Shown here: positions 1 to 10,818 of the stretch, piece after piece
How positions within the stretch are numbered: the first letter of the stretch is position 1
How the letters are laid out: each line of letters opens with the position of its first letter
Source of the DNA: Apodospora peruviana
Lineage: Eukaryota > Ascomycota > Sordariomycetes > Sordariales > Lasiosphaeriaceae
Reading direction: 5' to 3'
NCBI GenBank assembly: GCA_033439685.1
Contig: JAUEDM010000004.1
Location: forward strand, 3,534,001 to 3,598,000
Length of the DNA: 64,000 bases
The notes under the pieces: generated by a model
Seen by the model: only the letters and a program-made list of their open reading frames with translations
Database searches by the model: none
Told to the model about the DNA's origin: nothing
Position numbers and translations under genes: made by a program

Positions 1-427
1 ACCCAGGTCGTTATTCAGATCACTCTGCCCTTCCTGCTCTAATTTCCGAGATGTAGACCTTTTCACAGTAAGGATATATATACCAGTACAGCAACAGCAG
101 CAGGCTAAAAACTTGAGTAATCAATGCCATGGACTTTTTCTGCAAGGAACCGTTTCATGCCTGCTCATCTAATAACACTGCTAGGAATCTAAAAACGGTT
201 CACTAATAAATATTAAGCCCAACGCCTAGCATGCTTCAGCAACAATAGAGTACCATTATATCTACCCATATAAACGTGTCGATGGTATTATCATCGGCAT
301 AGGCAATCCTGTTAGGCTCTTCATAAGCTCCAAGCTCTCTTCCGTCATTCTCTTTAACCCAACCTCCCTTTCTCCTTACTTACGGCTCCCAACTAGTGAA
401 TGAGACGGCGATGGTATTGATGGTGAT
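1..427. other. Intergenic, downstream of the PHD-finger gene
   Basis: No coding region or RNA gene is recognised. The stretch is A+T-richer than the gene beside it and probably carries the 3' untranslated end of the minus-strand PHD gene. Nothing else is seen. Confidence 0.5.
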
Positions 428-2152
428 TCAGACCTTCATCCCGTTCTCCATAATCTTTCTTCCCTTAGAATACACTATCGTACTGAATGATTCGTAGTCG
501 TTATCATCCACCAGGTGCCCGTCGGCCTCGGTGTCTGGCTTCAGACGGCTGTACAGACCCATTCCCGGCTTGGGCCACAGGCCTGCAACGAGCGGATCAA
601 AGTCGTCTTGCTCAAAGTCACTCTCGTGGCCGGCGTTGTCCTCGGATTGATCACGGCTTCCTTCCTTCTTGATGCTGCCAGATCCGTTCTTGCCATTCTT
701 CCCGTTAGTGTGAGCGGGGGCTTTGCGAATAAAGGCCATCCGGCCTGTAGGGTTGGCGTCACCGCGAGAGAAGAGACCCTCGGTAGTCGGCGACGCAAAT
801 AGTGACCGAGGTTGAGCGACGTTGCGAGCAGGTGAGTTGGCAGTGCTGCTGCTGTCGGGCCCGGGAAATAACGGTAGGTCCGGATGCAACTCCAAACTGG
901 CCATGAGCAAGCCCACAAGCTCTTGCTGGGAAAGGGTCAGGAGGTAGGCGCGCTTCTGCTGCGCCGGCTTACCAGCCCAGCTCTCTTTTGTCGGCTTCGG
1001 CGGCTCAACCCTCTGACGCTTGGCGACATGATGTTGACGAGGCTCGCGTTTAGCCTGACAGTCGGTACAGTACCAGCTACGGTTCCGGTCGCGAACCATG
1101 TCATCCGTGATCCAGGGGTCGTGGCACATCTGGTGCCAGCCTTCGTTGCAGCCATCGCAAAACACCATCTGGTTGCTGGCCGGACTATGCATTCTACTGC
1201 ACTTTTTGCACAATGCCTGCTCTGTCGTGCGTTTGCCGTAGTGCTGCCGCTTTCTGCTGTTGGTCGACTCCATGGCTGCTGGGTTGTAGGTCTCGGGCTT
1301 TTGGACCTGCCTACCGGATTTGGTCATGGTGTGCGGCTGCGGTGCAGACGGTTGCTGGGCAGTATTTTCGGCTGAGTTCTCGACTTCAGAGAAGTCTGAA
1401 AGACTGGAGAGACTGCTTGTCTCGTCCTCTTGTTTGGAGTTCTTTGGTCTTCCCGCTTTGGGAAGGCGGCCGGGGGGGCGGCCTCGTGGTACCGCGGTCT
1501 TCTTGACTTTGCCATCTGGCGCGGGTGGCCTAACTACCGGCTGTTTAGGGACAATCGGCTTTCCGCCCATGGTGAGACCACTAGAGATGCGTCTGATGGC
1601 GCTCATCACCGGTGGTTTGTTTCCTCGAGTGGCGCTAGGGGGCGATTGGCCATCCGGGGGGGGATTGGAAAAGGACGGGATCGCAACAGAGGCTGTGCCA
1701 GGTACAGTAGCAGGTCGAGGTGGTGGCGGTGGTCCGAGGGAGATTGTCGGGGGAGGTGACGTGACCACGGGCATCTGCAAGGTCATCGAGGCTGGCATTG
1801 CCATGGATGTCGAGACTGAGGTCGCCGTGTTCATGCCCATGACCAGTCTCCGCTTGACATCCTCGTAAGATGGCGGTTTGATGGTCGATTTGACGCCTGA
1901 CGAAACGGACAGCACCGAGTTTAGACTGCCAGGCTCACCCTTGATGCGACTCATGATCATACGGGTGGCTGCGCTGAATTGCGGAATGTAGGGCGGACGA
2001 GTGGGCAAATGGGAGGCCGATGATGTCGGGCTGGGGCCAGGAACAGAGCCGGGAGCCGGGTTCGGCATCGCTGGTGAGTGAGCCGGTCCATTGTTTTGGT
2101 TCTGATCCGGAGCGCCCGTCGTTGGATTGGCTTGGGGAATTTTGTCCGACAT
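428..2152 (-). CDS. PHD-finger nuclear protein with AT-hook-like motifs
   Basis: A single uninterrupted 574-residue frame that starts at a true ATG. Roughly residues 1-200 are Pro/Ser/Ala-rich and look disordered. Around residues 215-240 is a basic block with GRPP and GRPK motifs resembling AT hooks. Residues about 314-366 form a C4-H-C3 PHD zinc finger: CKKC, FCDGC, the GWHQMC His-Cys pair and a final WYCTDC. A short helical segment after the finger (LLTLSQQELVGLLMASLE) and the acidic C-terminal tail are further ordered-looking parts. PHD fingers of this class read the histone H3 tail, methylated or not, so a chromatin-reader role in the nucleus is the reasonable inference. No catalytic domain is visible, and I cannot match it to a named complex. 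The gene stands alone and is followed on the same strand by the CoA-transferase gene. Confidence 0.9.
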   Translation of the reverse strand: MSDKIPQANPTTGAPDQNQNNGPAHSPAMPNPAPGSVPGPSPTSSASHLPTRPPYIPQFSAATRMIMSRIKGEPGSLNSVLSVSSGVKSTIKPPSYEDVKRRLVMGMNTATSVSTSMAMPASMTLQMPVVTSPPPTISLGPPPPPRPATVPGTASVAIPSFSNPPPDGQSPPSATRGNKPPVMSAIRRISSGLTMGGKPIVPKQPVVRPPAPDGKVKKTAVPRGRPPGRLPKAGRPKNSKQEDETSSLSSLSDFSEVENSAENTAQQPSAPQPHTMTKSGRQVQKPETYNPAAMESTNSRKRQHYGKRTTEQALCKKCSRMHSPASNQMVFCDGCNEGWHQMCHDPWITDDMVRDRNRSWYCTDCQAKREPRQHHVAKRQRVEPPKPTKESWAGKPAQQKRAYLLTLSQQELVGLLMASLELHPDLPLFPGPDSSSTANSPARNVAQPRSLFASPTTEGLFSRGDANPTGRMAFIRKAPAHTNGKNGKNGSGSIKKEGSRDQSEDNAGHESDFEQDDFDPLVAGLWPKPGMGLYSRLKPDTEADGHLVDDNDYESFSTIVYSKGRKIMENGMKV

Positions 2153-3017
2153 GTTGTAAGGACAGGTTCTATAAGGTGGTCATATCCTTAACAAAAGCAC
2201 GCATCCTGCACTCGTTGTCTTATCTGTTGATTATGTTAGCCAGAGTTCCTTTTCCGAACAGTTGGCGGGATATCACTTGATAAGATCAAAATACAAACTG
2301 ACATTTTCGCGCGCAAAATGACGAAGTAATCCGTACTGTTGACTTGTTCCCGCGAACTCACAGGACGTCAGTACCCGTCCGTCCTACTCTTCTTCTCCTG
2401 AAAAACATGCGTGCCCTTTCGAGTTCCAGGTCTAATTCGATGGTTGTGGCAGTCCAAAACGTCAACATTCAGCTCTGAACTTCGAGGTGAATTGTCGATG
2501 AGTGAAATGGAAGGAAAAGGTGACCGGGTGGGACGCCAAAACGACGTTTAACCCCCTGTCATTCACGTGAGCAGCACGTGAGCAATCTCAACCCCCCGCA
2601 AAAATCTCCGTTGGAGTTGTACCCCTCCACCTTCCTTGGAATTCCCAAGTCAAGTTGGAATTTACGAAGGGCTTCGGGAGCTTCGCGGCATCCTCAAATT
2701 ACAAAGCCATGGCAGCCTGGGTCTCCGGTTACTGAGATACTACGAGATGGAATCATAACTGGCGGTTCAATGGTTTGGGGAAAAAAAAATTTATGACATG
2801 GGAAATGGTTGGGTTCCTACAGCCAAAGTACCAATACACCTCAGCTCGACATCTGCCAATGAAAAGCTGACAGTCATCCGGACTGCTTAGGAGGTACGAG
2901 CAGACCCAGATCAACACAACTATACCCGGGCTCATGGGCATGGAGAGGGTACCAAAGCAACACCGAGAATGCAACACAAGTAACCATATCGCTTGTTCAG
3001 TTGAGATCTCCAGATAT
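2153..3017. other. Intergenic, promoter side of the PHD gene
   Basis: Spacer between two minus-strand genes. It should hold the promoter of the PHD gene and the 3' end of the CoA-transferase gene. No conserved ORF, RNA gene or repeat is recognised. Confidence 0.5.
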
Positions 3018-4605
3018 CTATCTTACAACGCCCCTTCTCCTCAGCTCTCTAATCCCATCCTCATCAAATCCAAGCTGTTCCCTCAAAATCTCATCCGTAT
3101 GCTGTCCCAGCGTCGGCGGCGGACTCCTCACGCTCGGCTTCGTCTCCGAGTACTTGACCGGCGAGTTGACGAGCTTCATCGGCCCGCACTGCTCATGTTC
3201 CACCTCGACAACCATGTTCCTCGCCAGCGTATGCTCATGCGTCAGGGTCGTCAACACATCATTAACCGCGGCGTACGGCATCCCTTTGCCCTCAAAAACG
3301 TCCAGCCACTCTTGTGTGGTCTTTGTCTTCGTGACCTTTTCGATCTCGGCCTCGAGCTCAGTCCGGTTCGCCACCCGGCTCGCATTGATATTGAACTTGG
3401 GGTCCTCTTTCCACTCCGGTCTCCCCAGGCCATCGCACAAAATCCCAAAGAGGCGGTCGTTGCCGCCGCCGAAGAGGATGTCGCCGTCTTTGGTCTCGAA
3501 GGACTTGTATGGTACGATGGACGCTAACCACAACCCATTAACAAGCGCATTACCGGCAGAGACAGTCCATATGTGACACTTACGATGCGCCGTCCCCCAC
3601 CGCCCTGTATCTTTCTCCCCGCTGATGAGACAACTGCTGGCAATGTTCGCCAGCGTGGCCGTCTGGCAGTCGCTGAGCGCCGCGTCGATGTGCTGGCCCC
3701 GTCCCGTCCTGGCGCGAGCGAGCAGCGCCGCCATGATGCCGTTGCTTGTGTATAGTCCCGTAGTCAGATCGGTCACAGCCACGCCGACTTTGACCGGCGG
3801 CCCGTCTCTGTTGCCGGTGATGTGCATCAAGCCAAACTCGGCCTCGACCATGACGTCGTACCCGGCGCGCTGCGAGTAGGGACCCGTTTGGCCATAACCA
3901 GTAATCGAGGCGTAGATGAGACCCGGGTTGATCTTGTTGATCGTATCAAAGTCCATACCGTACTTCTTGAGGGCGCCGGGGATGTAGTTCTCGACGAGGA
4001 TGTCGCACTTGGCGGCCAGCTTATGCAGTATCTCAACGCCCGCCGGGTCTTGGAATGAGAGGGCTAGTGATTTCTTGTTGCGGTTTACCTATACGTATAG
4101 ATTATCGTCAGTATTCGGCCAATCATGATACATGCCGATGGGTGCAGTTAATACCCCGAGGAAGTAGGCCGACTCGCCGGGGCCCTCGTGGGATGAACCC
4201 GGCTTGTATTTGGCATACGGTGGGCCCCATGCTCGCGTGTCGTCGCCCCGGGTCGGGTGCTCGATCTTGATCACTTCTGCCCTCGGTGGATCTTAGGAGG
4301 TCGATCTTGTGGTTCTCTTGGTGGGAAGTAAGATGAACTCACCCAAGGTCTCCCAAGATCTGAGTGCAGTATGGCTACACGGCAATTGTTAGCATTGACC
4401 GGCTTCAGTTCAGTGTGTGTAAGGGAGAGAGTATTACCCCCGCGAGGACTCTGGTCATATCAAGCACCCTGTATCCCTCAAGAGGGAGTGAGCCATCTGC
4501 TGAAGACGGGGTGCTGCCACTGAACCAGCGAGGACTGCCCGTCCTGGGAAACAAGGCGTCCGTCCTCGTTGTCCATCGTAGGACCGGCCTCAAGGTTCGT
4601 CTCAT
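3018..4605 (-). CDS. Family III CoA-transferase, mitochondrial SUGCT-like
   Basis: Five exons (4605..4438, 4374..4343, 4281..4155, 4088..3584, 3523..3018) give 445 residues, the usual size for succinyl-CoA:glutarate CoA-transferase. All introns are GT-AG (63, 61, 66 and 60 bp). The N-terminus MRRTLRPVLRW is Arg-rich and free of acidic residues, like a mitochondrial presequence. The family core follows: YRVLDMTRVLAGPYCTQ, LGAEVIKIEHP, VNRNKKSLAL, LVENYIPG, GYGQTGP and VAVTDLTTGLY. The Asp of the last motif is the residue expected to carry the acyl intermediate. By family knowledge the enzyme moves CoA between dicarboxylic acids (glutarate, succinate). The substrate cannot be fixed from sequence. 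An in-frame ATG at 4701 exists, but 4605 begins the presequence-like segment and is preferred. The gene is divergent from prp11. Confidence 0.88.
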
Positions 4606-5369
4606 TATACAGTTTGAACTCCTCAAGAGAGGTTGAAATAAAAAGGAGCAGGGTGCCAACAAAAGAAGACCGAAATTGAAGTAACCGGGATAACAAGACA
4701 ATGTTCGGGGCCGTTCCCGTCGGTTGACTGTAGGTCAGTCTACCCCCGCAGAGCCCACCGAAGGATGCCGGGGAGCTTAGCAGCCAGGGCAGCTTCTGGG
4801 CAACGAGCCCCCGGCGCATTTTAGCGTGGCACCCCTGGCTGGTGCTGAACATATCTTCCCTTCCCTTCCGAGTCCATTCACTTCGAAATCAGTTGGAAAG
4901 AAAGCAGAATATCAACCTCCGTATTAGGTATGGTAAATCTCCAGTATTTTCATTGCAAAAATTAATCTACAGACCGTATGTTTGGAAGCAGACTGGCGAG
5001 AAATAGAACAAAACCAGAAACGGTTTTTGCTCCAAAACGAGCAAATGGCCGGCAGCTGGCACGGATCCACCCCTCACAGCTTTCAGGGCTCACTTTCTAT
5101 TTCCAGCTGCCGAATTCACTTCCAAAGTTTCCTTTTGCCACCGTTAACCCTCAACCTTGGCTTCCTTAAGTTGCCAAGATACGCGGACCTGGGGAATATT
5201 GAATCCAGCATTCCAGCGAACCTCGCGTCGCATACCAAAGACTTGCTCTACCACTCCGAGCCTCCATTCCTCAAAAAGGAGTCAACTCTGCAAGCCCGAC
5301 ACTCCCCTCCCACAGCCAGTTAAAACTACATATCGCCAACCCAAAAACACACCGTCTCAGTCAACAAAG
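4606..5369. promoter_or_regulatory. Divergent promoter region, CoA-transferase / prp11
   Basis: A 764-bp spacer between two genes transcribed away from each other, so it must contain both promoters and 5' leaders. An open frame runs in from 5157 into prp11, but it lacks any recognisable upstream domain and is taken as 5' leader. No defined TATA box or operator is claimed. Confidence 0.5.
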
Positions 5370-6128
5370 ATGGACTATCAAAACCGTGCCGGCTCCAAGT
5401 TCGGCGGCGGCGGCGTCGCCTCGCACAGCGCAACAAACGCCGACCGCCGCGAGCGCCTGCGCAAGCTCGCCCTCGAATCGATCGACCTGGACAAGGACCC
5501 GTACATCTTCAAGAACCACCTGGGCTCCTTCGAGTGCCGCCTCTGCCTGACCGTCCACCAGAACGACGGCTCCTACCTCGCGCACACCCAAGGCAAAAAG
5601 CACCAAACCAACCTCGCGCGTCGCGCCGCCCGCGAACAGAAGGAAGGCAAAGGCGACATCGACCCGCAAACCGGTCTCCCCGTTGGCGTCGTAGGCGCCG
5701 GCTTCGCGGCTCTCGGTCTCGGCCAGAACGGCCCCCGCCGCAACATAATCAAGATCGGTCGCCCGGGCTACAAGATCACCAAGGTCCGCGACCCCATCAC
5801 CCGCCAGCAGGGTCTCCTCTTCCAGCTCCAGTTTCCCGAGATTTCGTCGGGCGTCGAACCCAAGTGGCAGGTCATGTCTGCCTTTTCGCAGCGCATCGAG
5901 GAGCCCGACCGCAATTTCCAGTACCTGCTGGTCGCCGCCGAGCCCTACGAGACCTGCGGCTTCAAGATCCCCGCCCGCGAGCTCGACAAGCGCGACGAGA
6001 CCCGCCAGTTCAGCTACTGGGACGCCGACTCGAAGGAATACTGGGTGCAGATCATGTTCATGACGGAGCGCGAGGAGCGCTTCAATGCGGCGCCTGGCTT
6101 GGGTCCCGGTGCTGGTGCGCGACGATAG
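5370..6128 (+). CDS. prp11: Splicing factor 3a subunit 2 (Prp11/Sap62)
   Basis: An intronless 252-residue protein. The start at MDYQNRAGSKFGGGG is the conserved N-terminus of SF3A2/Prp11; longer in-frame frames begin upstream but add unrelated leader sequence. Residues about 52-76 form a matrin/U1-type C2H2 zinc finger (CRLCLTVHQ...HTQGKKH), preceded by the conserved DKDPYIFKNHLGSFEC. The SF3A2 C-terminal core (GRPGYKITKVRDP, LLFQLQFPEI, YLLVAAEPYETCGFKIP, RQFSYWDADSKEYWVQIMF) follows. In the family this subunit belongs to the SF3a trimer of U2 snRNP and acts in branch-site recognition and prespliceosome assembly in the nucleus. The protein ends shortly after the core and lacks the long proline-rich tail of the animal proteins, as is normal for fungi. 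Confidence 0.96.
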   Translation: MDYQNRAGSKFGGGGVASHSATNADRRERLRKLALESIDLDKDPYIFKNHLGSFECRLCLTVHQNDGSYLAHTQGKKHQTNLARRAAREQKEGKGDIDPQTGLPVGVVGAGFAALGLGQNGPRRNIIKIGRPGYKITKVRDPITRQQGLLFQLQFPEISSGVEPKWQVMSAFSQRIEEPDRNFQYLLVAAEPYETCGFKIPARELDKRDETRQFSYWDADSKEYWVQIMFMTEREERFNAAPGLGPGAGARR

Positions 6129-7050
6129 AGTGGACGTTGGTCTCCGTACTGAGATACCTAACTAGGCAGGCATGGGAAGGAAAATGGTTACGCATAGGAT
6201 GGATACCCCGATGACTTTGTTTTTATATAAATGTACATATGTTGGATTATATGGTCAGGAGCGTTACATGGCGTTCGATATAGGGGGCATCACGGTAATA
6301 CAATGGCATAGTCGGGATACGAATAACATTTTGCTCTCGTGTCATTTACCAGCTGTTGATGTTGTGAATATGATGATATCGTGATATTTGCCTTGCTGTT
6401 GATATGTGAATCAGGCAATTGTGGTGTATATTATTCTTCCTTATAAAACAGGAAAGAACACAAACACGCACACACATATATCCACATCAAGTTCTTTCAT
6501 CTTTTCAGCTCATTTCATTTCTCGCTATCTATCTATTCCATTTCTCTCTCACCATCACCTCCTTGTTTCGCTGAAGAACTCCGAGGAGCCTATCGCTACA
6601 TGTACCTTGGTGGTGTCAACATCAAATCCGCCCCCTTCAGCAACCATCAATCAAGAAGACTGCCGTGTGTGACGGTTCCCATCGCACCACCCACATATTA
6701 ACAAGACAGAAAGAGAGAGAGAGAAGATAGTGTGAGAAGCAAACCTCACCCTTATCCGGGGGTGTTAGCCAATGGTGCGATAGTGCGCCTGGTGTCTGCC
6801 ATCAACAAGACAAACACACGTACTCCCTTATGGAACGTTCCTGTATCGTCCTTCTTCTTTGTATGCTCGCCTGCTCGCCTGCATTTCTGTCCGCTCAAAA
6901 ATCGACCTTCTTTTGGTAGTAGTAGCAAGTGTAGCAAGCAAGTTGTATGTAAATCAATCAATCCATCATCAATCCACATCTCTCCGTATCTAATCCGGAA
7001 CCTTTTCCTTGTTCGAACCGTTCTTTCAATACACGGCAGTCCACACATAA
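6129..7050. other. Convergent intergenic region prp11 / cot-1
   Basis: Holds the 3' untranslated regions of two genes that point at each other. A short CA-rich patch near 6460-6480 and A+T-rich sequence are present. No gene is seen. Confidence 0.5.
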
Positions 7051-9146
7051 TCAGCGGAAGTTGTTATCGAACCGTTTGAACGTGTAACCGATGAACGGCA
7101 AGCTCATCTCGGGCGTCTCTTCCACCTGAGCAGTCGAGCCCGAGGGCCCAGCGCCGCCTCTAGCGGCCTGCTGAGCGCGGAGCAGCGTGGCGTTGTCAGT
7201 CTGGTCAATCTCGTCCGTGGGGAAGTACGTCGTATCGATGTTAGAGGTCAGACGGGGTTCGAACGGAGCGCGTATCCGGCGCAGGCTGTCAAACTCGACG
7301 CCACGGAAGAAGGAATGGCCCTTGAGCTCGTGGGCACCACCTCGTCCGAGGCGGTTTTCCGAGTTGCAGATGAGGCTGGACGGAAAGTCAGTAACGAGGT
7401 AGCATACCCGACAGTGGAAGAGAGGCATTTACCTTCGAATCAAATTCTCAGCCTCAACGCCGAGCTGGATGTCATCCGGGAAGTAAAGAGACTGGCGCCA
7501 GTTGACAATCTTGCGGTAGGTGTCATGGCTGTCCTCGGCACAGAACGGCGGCCAACCGACTAGACACTCGAACATAATAGTGCCGAGTGACCACCAGTCG
7601 CAGTCGAACGAGTAACCGTGGCCAGTAAAGATTTCTGGGGCAATGTAGTCGGGGGTACCGACTGTAGAATAGGCCATCAACCGCCGCGACCGTCTCCAAT
7701 CATTAATTTGTGCCCGGTTACTGACGGTCAGGTTGATCTGGTCAATCGCAATCGAGTTGCGGTTGTCTCTGGGTTTGTTAGACCGGCCCTGAAGGAGCTG
7801 CTGATAGTAGTTGTTATCGTGCAGCTTGTGGAAGCCCGTCGAGAGACCGAAATCAGTCAACTTGACGTGACCACCTCGATCAAGGAGGATATTGTCTGGC
7901 TTAATATCACTGCAGCCCTGGTTAGCAAAAGCCCTCGGTTGATAATAGTCACGAATACAACATACCGATGAATGAAGCCCAACTTATGGACCGCTTCAAT
8001 GGCAAGCACAATTTCGGCAATGTAGAAGCGAGTGATATCCTCCGAAAAGATCTCGTACTTGATCAGCATGGTCATCAAGTCTCCGCCCGGCAGAAACTCC
8101 ATGAGCATGTAGAGAAAGTTGGCGTCCTGGAACGTCGTGTACAGCTTGACCACCCATGGGCTGTCCGACTCGGCCAGAATGTCACGCTCGGCCCGGACGT
8201 GGGCAAGCTGATCCTTCTTGAACATCTCCGTTTTGACCAGCGACTTCATGGCATAAACCTTTCCGTCCGACTTCTTCTGCACCAGCTTAACCTCGCCGAA
8301 TGCACCCTTTCCGATGATCTTGACCGTGCTGTAGTTTTCAGTCTTGTCCTTCGTTCTTAGGAAGCGCAAGTACGAGCCCTCCTTCCGACCTCCAGTGGCC
8401 CAAATCGACTCCCGGCGACGCGGGTCTGTGGTCTCGCCCAGCTTGAGTTCCATCTCGCTCTGTCGCTGGTTTCGCTCCCTTGCGCGCTTCACGCTGTCCT
8501 TGAAAAAGTCGGACGCCAGCTGAGAGCATTTCTTCTGGTTGTTGTTAACAGTGGGACCGTACTTGTCTGGGTTGCGCTCCGGGGCCGTGGCGAACTCGAG
8601 TTGGGGGCTCGGGGCCGCAGGCATCGGCGGCGCATTCAGGTAGCTGCTATAGCTCGACTGTTGGCTCGGTGCTCCGGCAGTGCGCGGGCGCTGGGCGGGA
8701 GAGGGTCCTCGTGATCCATAAGGTGAAGCTCTCGCGGCGCCGCCAAGGTTCTGGTGAGAGAACTGGTGGGCCAGTCCGGTGTTAGGGTCGTTGCTCGTGC
8801 CTGGGGTGTTGGAGCGAGCCTGGGAGTAGCCCTGGCCGCCCGAGTTGTAGTCTTGAGCTTGAGCCGAGAGCAGCTGCGAGGAATACTGCGGGGCATATTG
8901 GCCCTGCGCATAGTAGTTCGTCGAAGGGGCATAACCCTGGGAGTAGGGTTGGCCCCCCTGCTGTTGAGCGCTGCTGTTCGGGTTCTGAGCCTGGCTCGAA
9001 GCCGTAGACGGGAAGACGGGCTGCGGAAAGGTCGAGGGAGTGGTGGGATAGGTGCGGTCGGTGGGAGCCAGGCGCTCATTGTTGTTCCCAAAGTTCAGGT
9101 ACAGGCGGTTGCCTCCTCCCGCATTGTTGCCTCCGCTATTGTCCAT
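7051..9146 (-). CDS. cot-1: NDR-family Ser/Thr protein kinase COT-1 (Cbk1/Orb6)
   Basis: Three exons (9146..7966, 7909..7433, 7375..7051) joined by 56- and 57-bp GT-AG introns give 660 residues. Residues 1 to about 270 are Q/S/P/G-rich and disordered. The kinase domain begins near residue 271 (IIGKGAFGEV, then the YAMKSL lysine). It contains HRDIKPDN split by the first intron, the DFGLS metal-binding motif, a long NDR-type insertion, GTPDYIAPEIF, and then the AGC-kinase tail with hydrophobic motif PFIGYTFKRFD, whose Thr is the usual regulatory phosphosite. In Neurospora COT-1 and yeast Cbk1 this kinase, with a Mob2 partner, controls polar tip growth, branching and cell separation. The domain order and length fit that family throughout. 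The 5' flank is long and pyrimidine-rich, consistent with an extended leader. Confidence 0.96.
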
Positions 9147-10818
9147 TTTGGCTGCTTGCAGGGTGAGGTCGTTCGTAGACCTTCAGGGCATACGCACTGT
9201 TGGCGTGGCACGCGAAATCGGCTGTCGTCTCTAGTCTCACAGGATAAGGTGTCGAGGTCGAAGGTCGGAGTGTGTTATTTTCGCGCAGGAAAAGGGGTCG
9301 CGGATTGAATGAAGGGGTGAGCTGCCCTTTTTCTCGTGACCAGGGTCTAGCGAGGGTCGGAGTCGAGGCGGCACTGAGTGGTAGAGGGGGAATGAGGACT
9401 GGCCAGGACTCGATCACTGCTGCGACCACTTATCAGAGCGCAAGGTGGGGACCGTGGGGCAGCGCTGCGACGTGCGCCCAGGTTCAGGGGTCGAGCGAAG
9501 ACGAAGGAGCTGTGAGACTGAAGATTGAAGAAGCAATTCAACAGCAAATAACACGGTGCTCAACGCGTGACGTGATGTTGAGATAAAGAAATGCACTCGG
9601 CGCGACGCAGGAAGAGAGGATAGCCTCTCAAGGGCCTGGGAGGCGCAGATGATTGTGCTTCGCCGCAGACGGAATAATTATTGTTGTCTGAGGCCGGAGC
9701 AGAGGAGAAAAGGGGAAAGGGTTGGCGTGACGAGACGGGAGAATGGAGACTGGGGTCCGTCCTGAGGCGGGGTTGATGAGGTTAGGGAGGCGACGACTGC
9801 TGTCTGCTGACCGACAGGGCGAAGACGCCTGGGGAGAGAGCTGGAGGAAGGACCCCGGGGTGTGTTGTTTTCCCGCTTATTAGTGGCGGGCAGCTGGGCG
9901 GCCCTGACAGACAGCAGTAGGTGGCTTATTTCTTCCCTGGGAATACCCCTGGAAGACCTGCTGACGACGGCAAACAATACCCTAGCTACACTCCGTTGGC
10001 TTCCATCGTCCACGTCGGCGCTTTGGATGGAATTATAACTGGCTGACCACCTGTGTGCAATGTCTTTTGTGAGATGTGACTCGTGAGAAGTCTCCTGTAA
10101 CTTGGCAACAGCTCTGTCCATGTGGGGTGGTATGTTTTAGCGCCTGACGGTCCGCTGGACGCTGGCGGCCTTGGAGCTTTAATTGATTAAGGTATTCTTC
10201 TGGAGGCAGAGCGGCCCGGTGTCGGTTCACGGGTACCTACCTGGTAGCTTCAGGAGGCTGCCGACTTCCAGGTTTCGGGTGCATGTTTCCCGCATCACCA
10301 ACCTGACCATTCACGCCATTCTCGTCGTGTGTCCTTCACTTCCGTTGTCATCTTCTGCAAACTGTTCCCACGTCTTGGCATCTGCGTCTTGACGTGCATT
10401 GTGCAGCCAAGTGACGGGAGTCTATTCTGAATGCCCGAAAGTCAATTGTAATCGGTTATATCCATTGATGATGATTGCGCTGTTTCTTTTGTGACTGCCA
10501 AAGTATATAAAGTAAAAGGTGTGGTCCGTGCATGGCTTTTTGGCCTGGCCTTATCGCGATAAGAAGCTTTCTAGGAAATTTGTGAAGTTCAGTTTGGAGA
10601 AAAAGCACATGCCTCCAAAGAGAACCCTGCCGTCATTAGCGGAGCAAAAGGGAGAAACAGTTAACAAACACTACGCCAACACATCCTCCTCTTCTGTTGT
10701 AGGGTTAAATCTATTGACTTTCTCCCGAGCGAAGAGGCTCGACGAAGGCGAAAGCACACCCAATGTGGTGATAAGACAAGTTGTCGTTAACCTGAACACC
10801 AACACCAGCCGGCTGAAG
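9147..10818. promoter_or_regulatory. Divergent intergenic region cot-1 / tim54
   Basis: About 1.7 kb separates two divergent genes. It should contain the long cot-1 leader and promoter and the tim54 promoter. Sense to cot-1, the first several hundred bases are rich in pyrimidine runs. No conserved ORF or RNA gene is recognised. Confidence 0.5.

Noticed and set aside
884..1868. Plus-strand frames opposite the PHD gene
   Set aside because: Antisense shadows of the Cys/Pro-rich PHD gene.
4606..4701. Upstream in-frame ATG of the CoA-transferase
   Set aside because: It adds a hydrophobic, non-conserved lead; the downstream ATG gives a typical mitochondrial presequence and the expected length.
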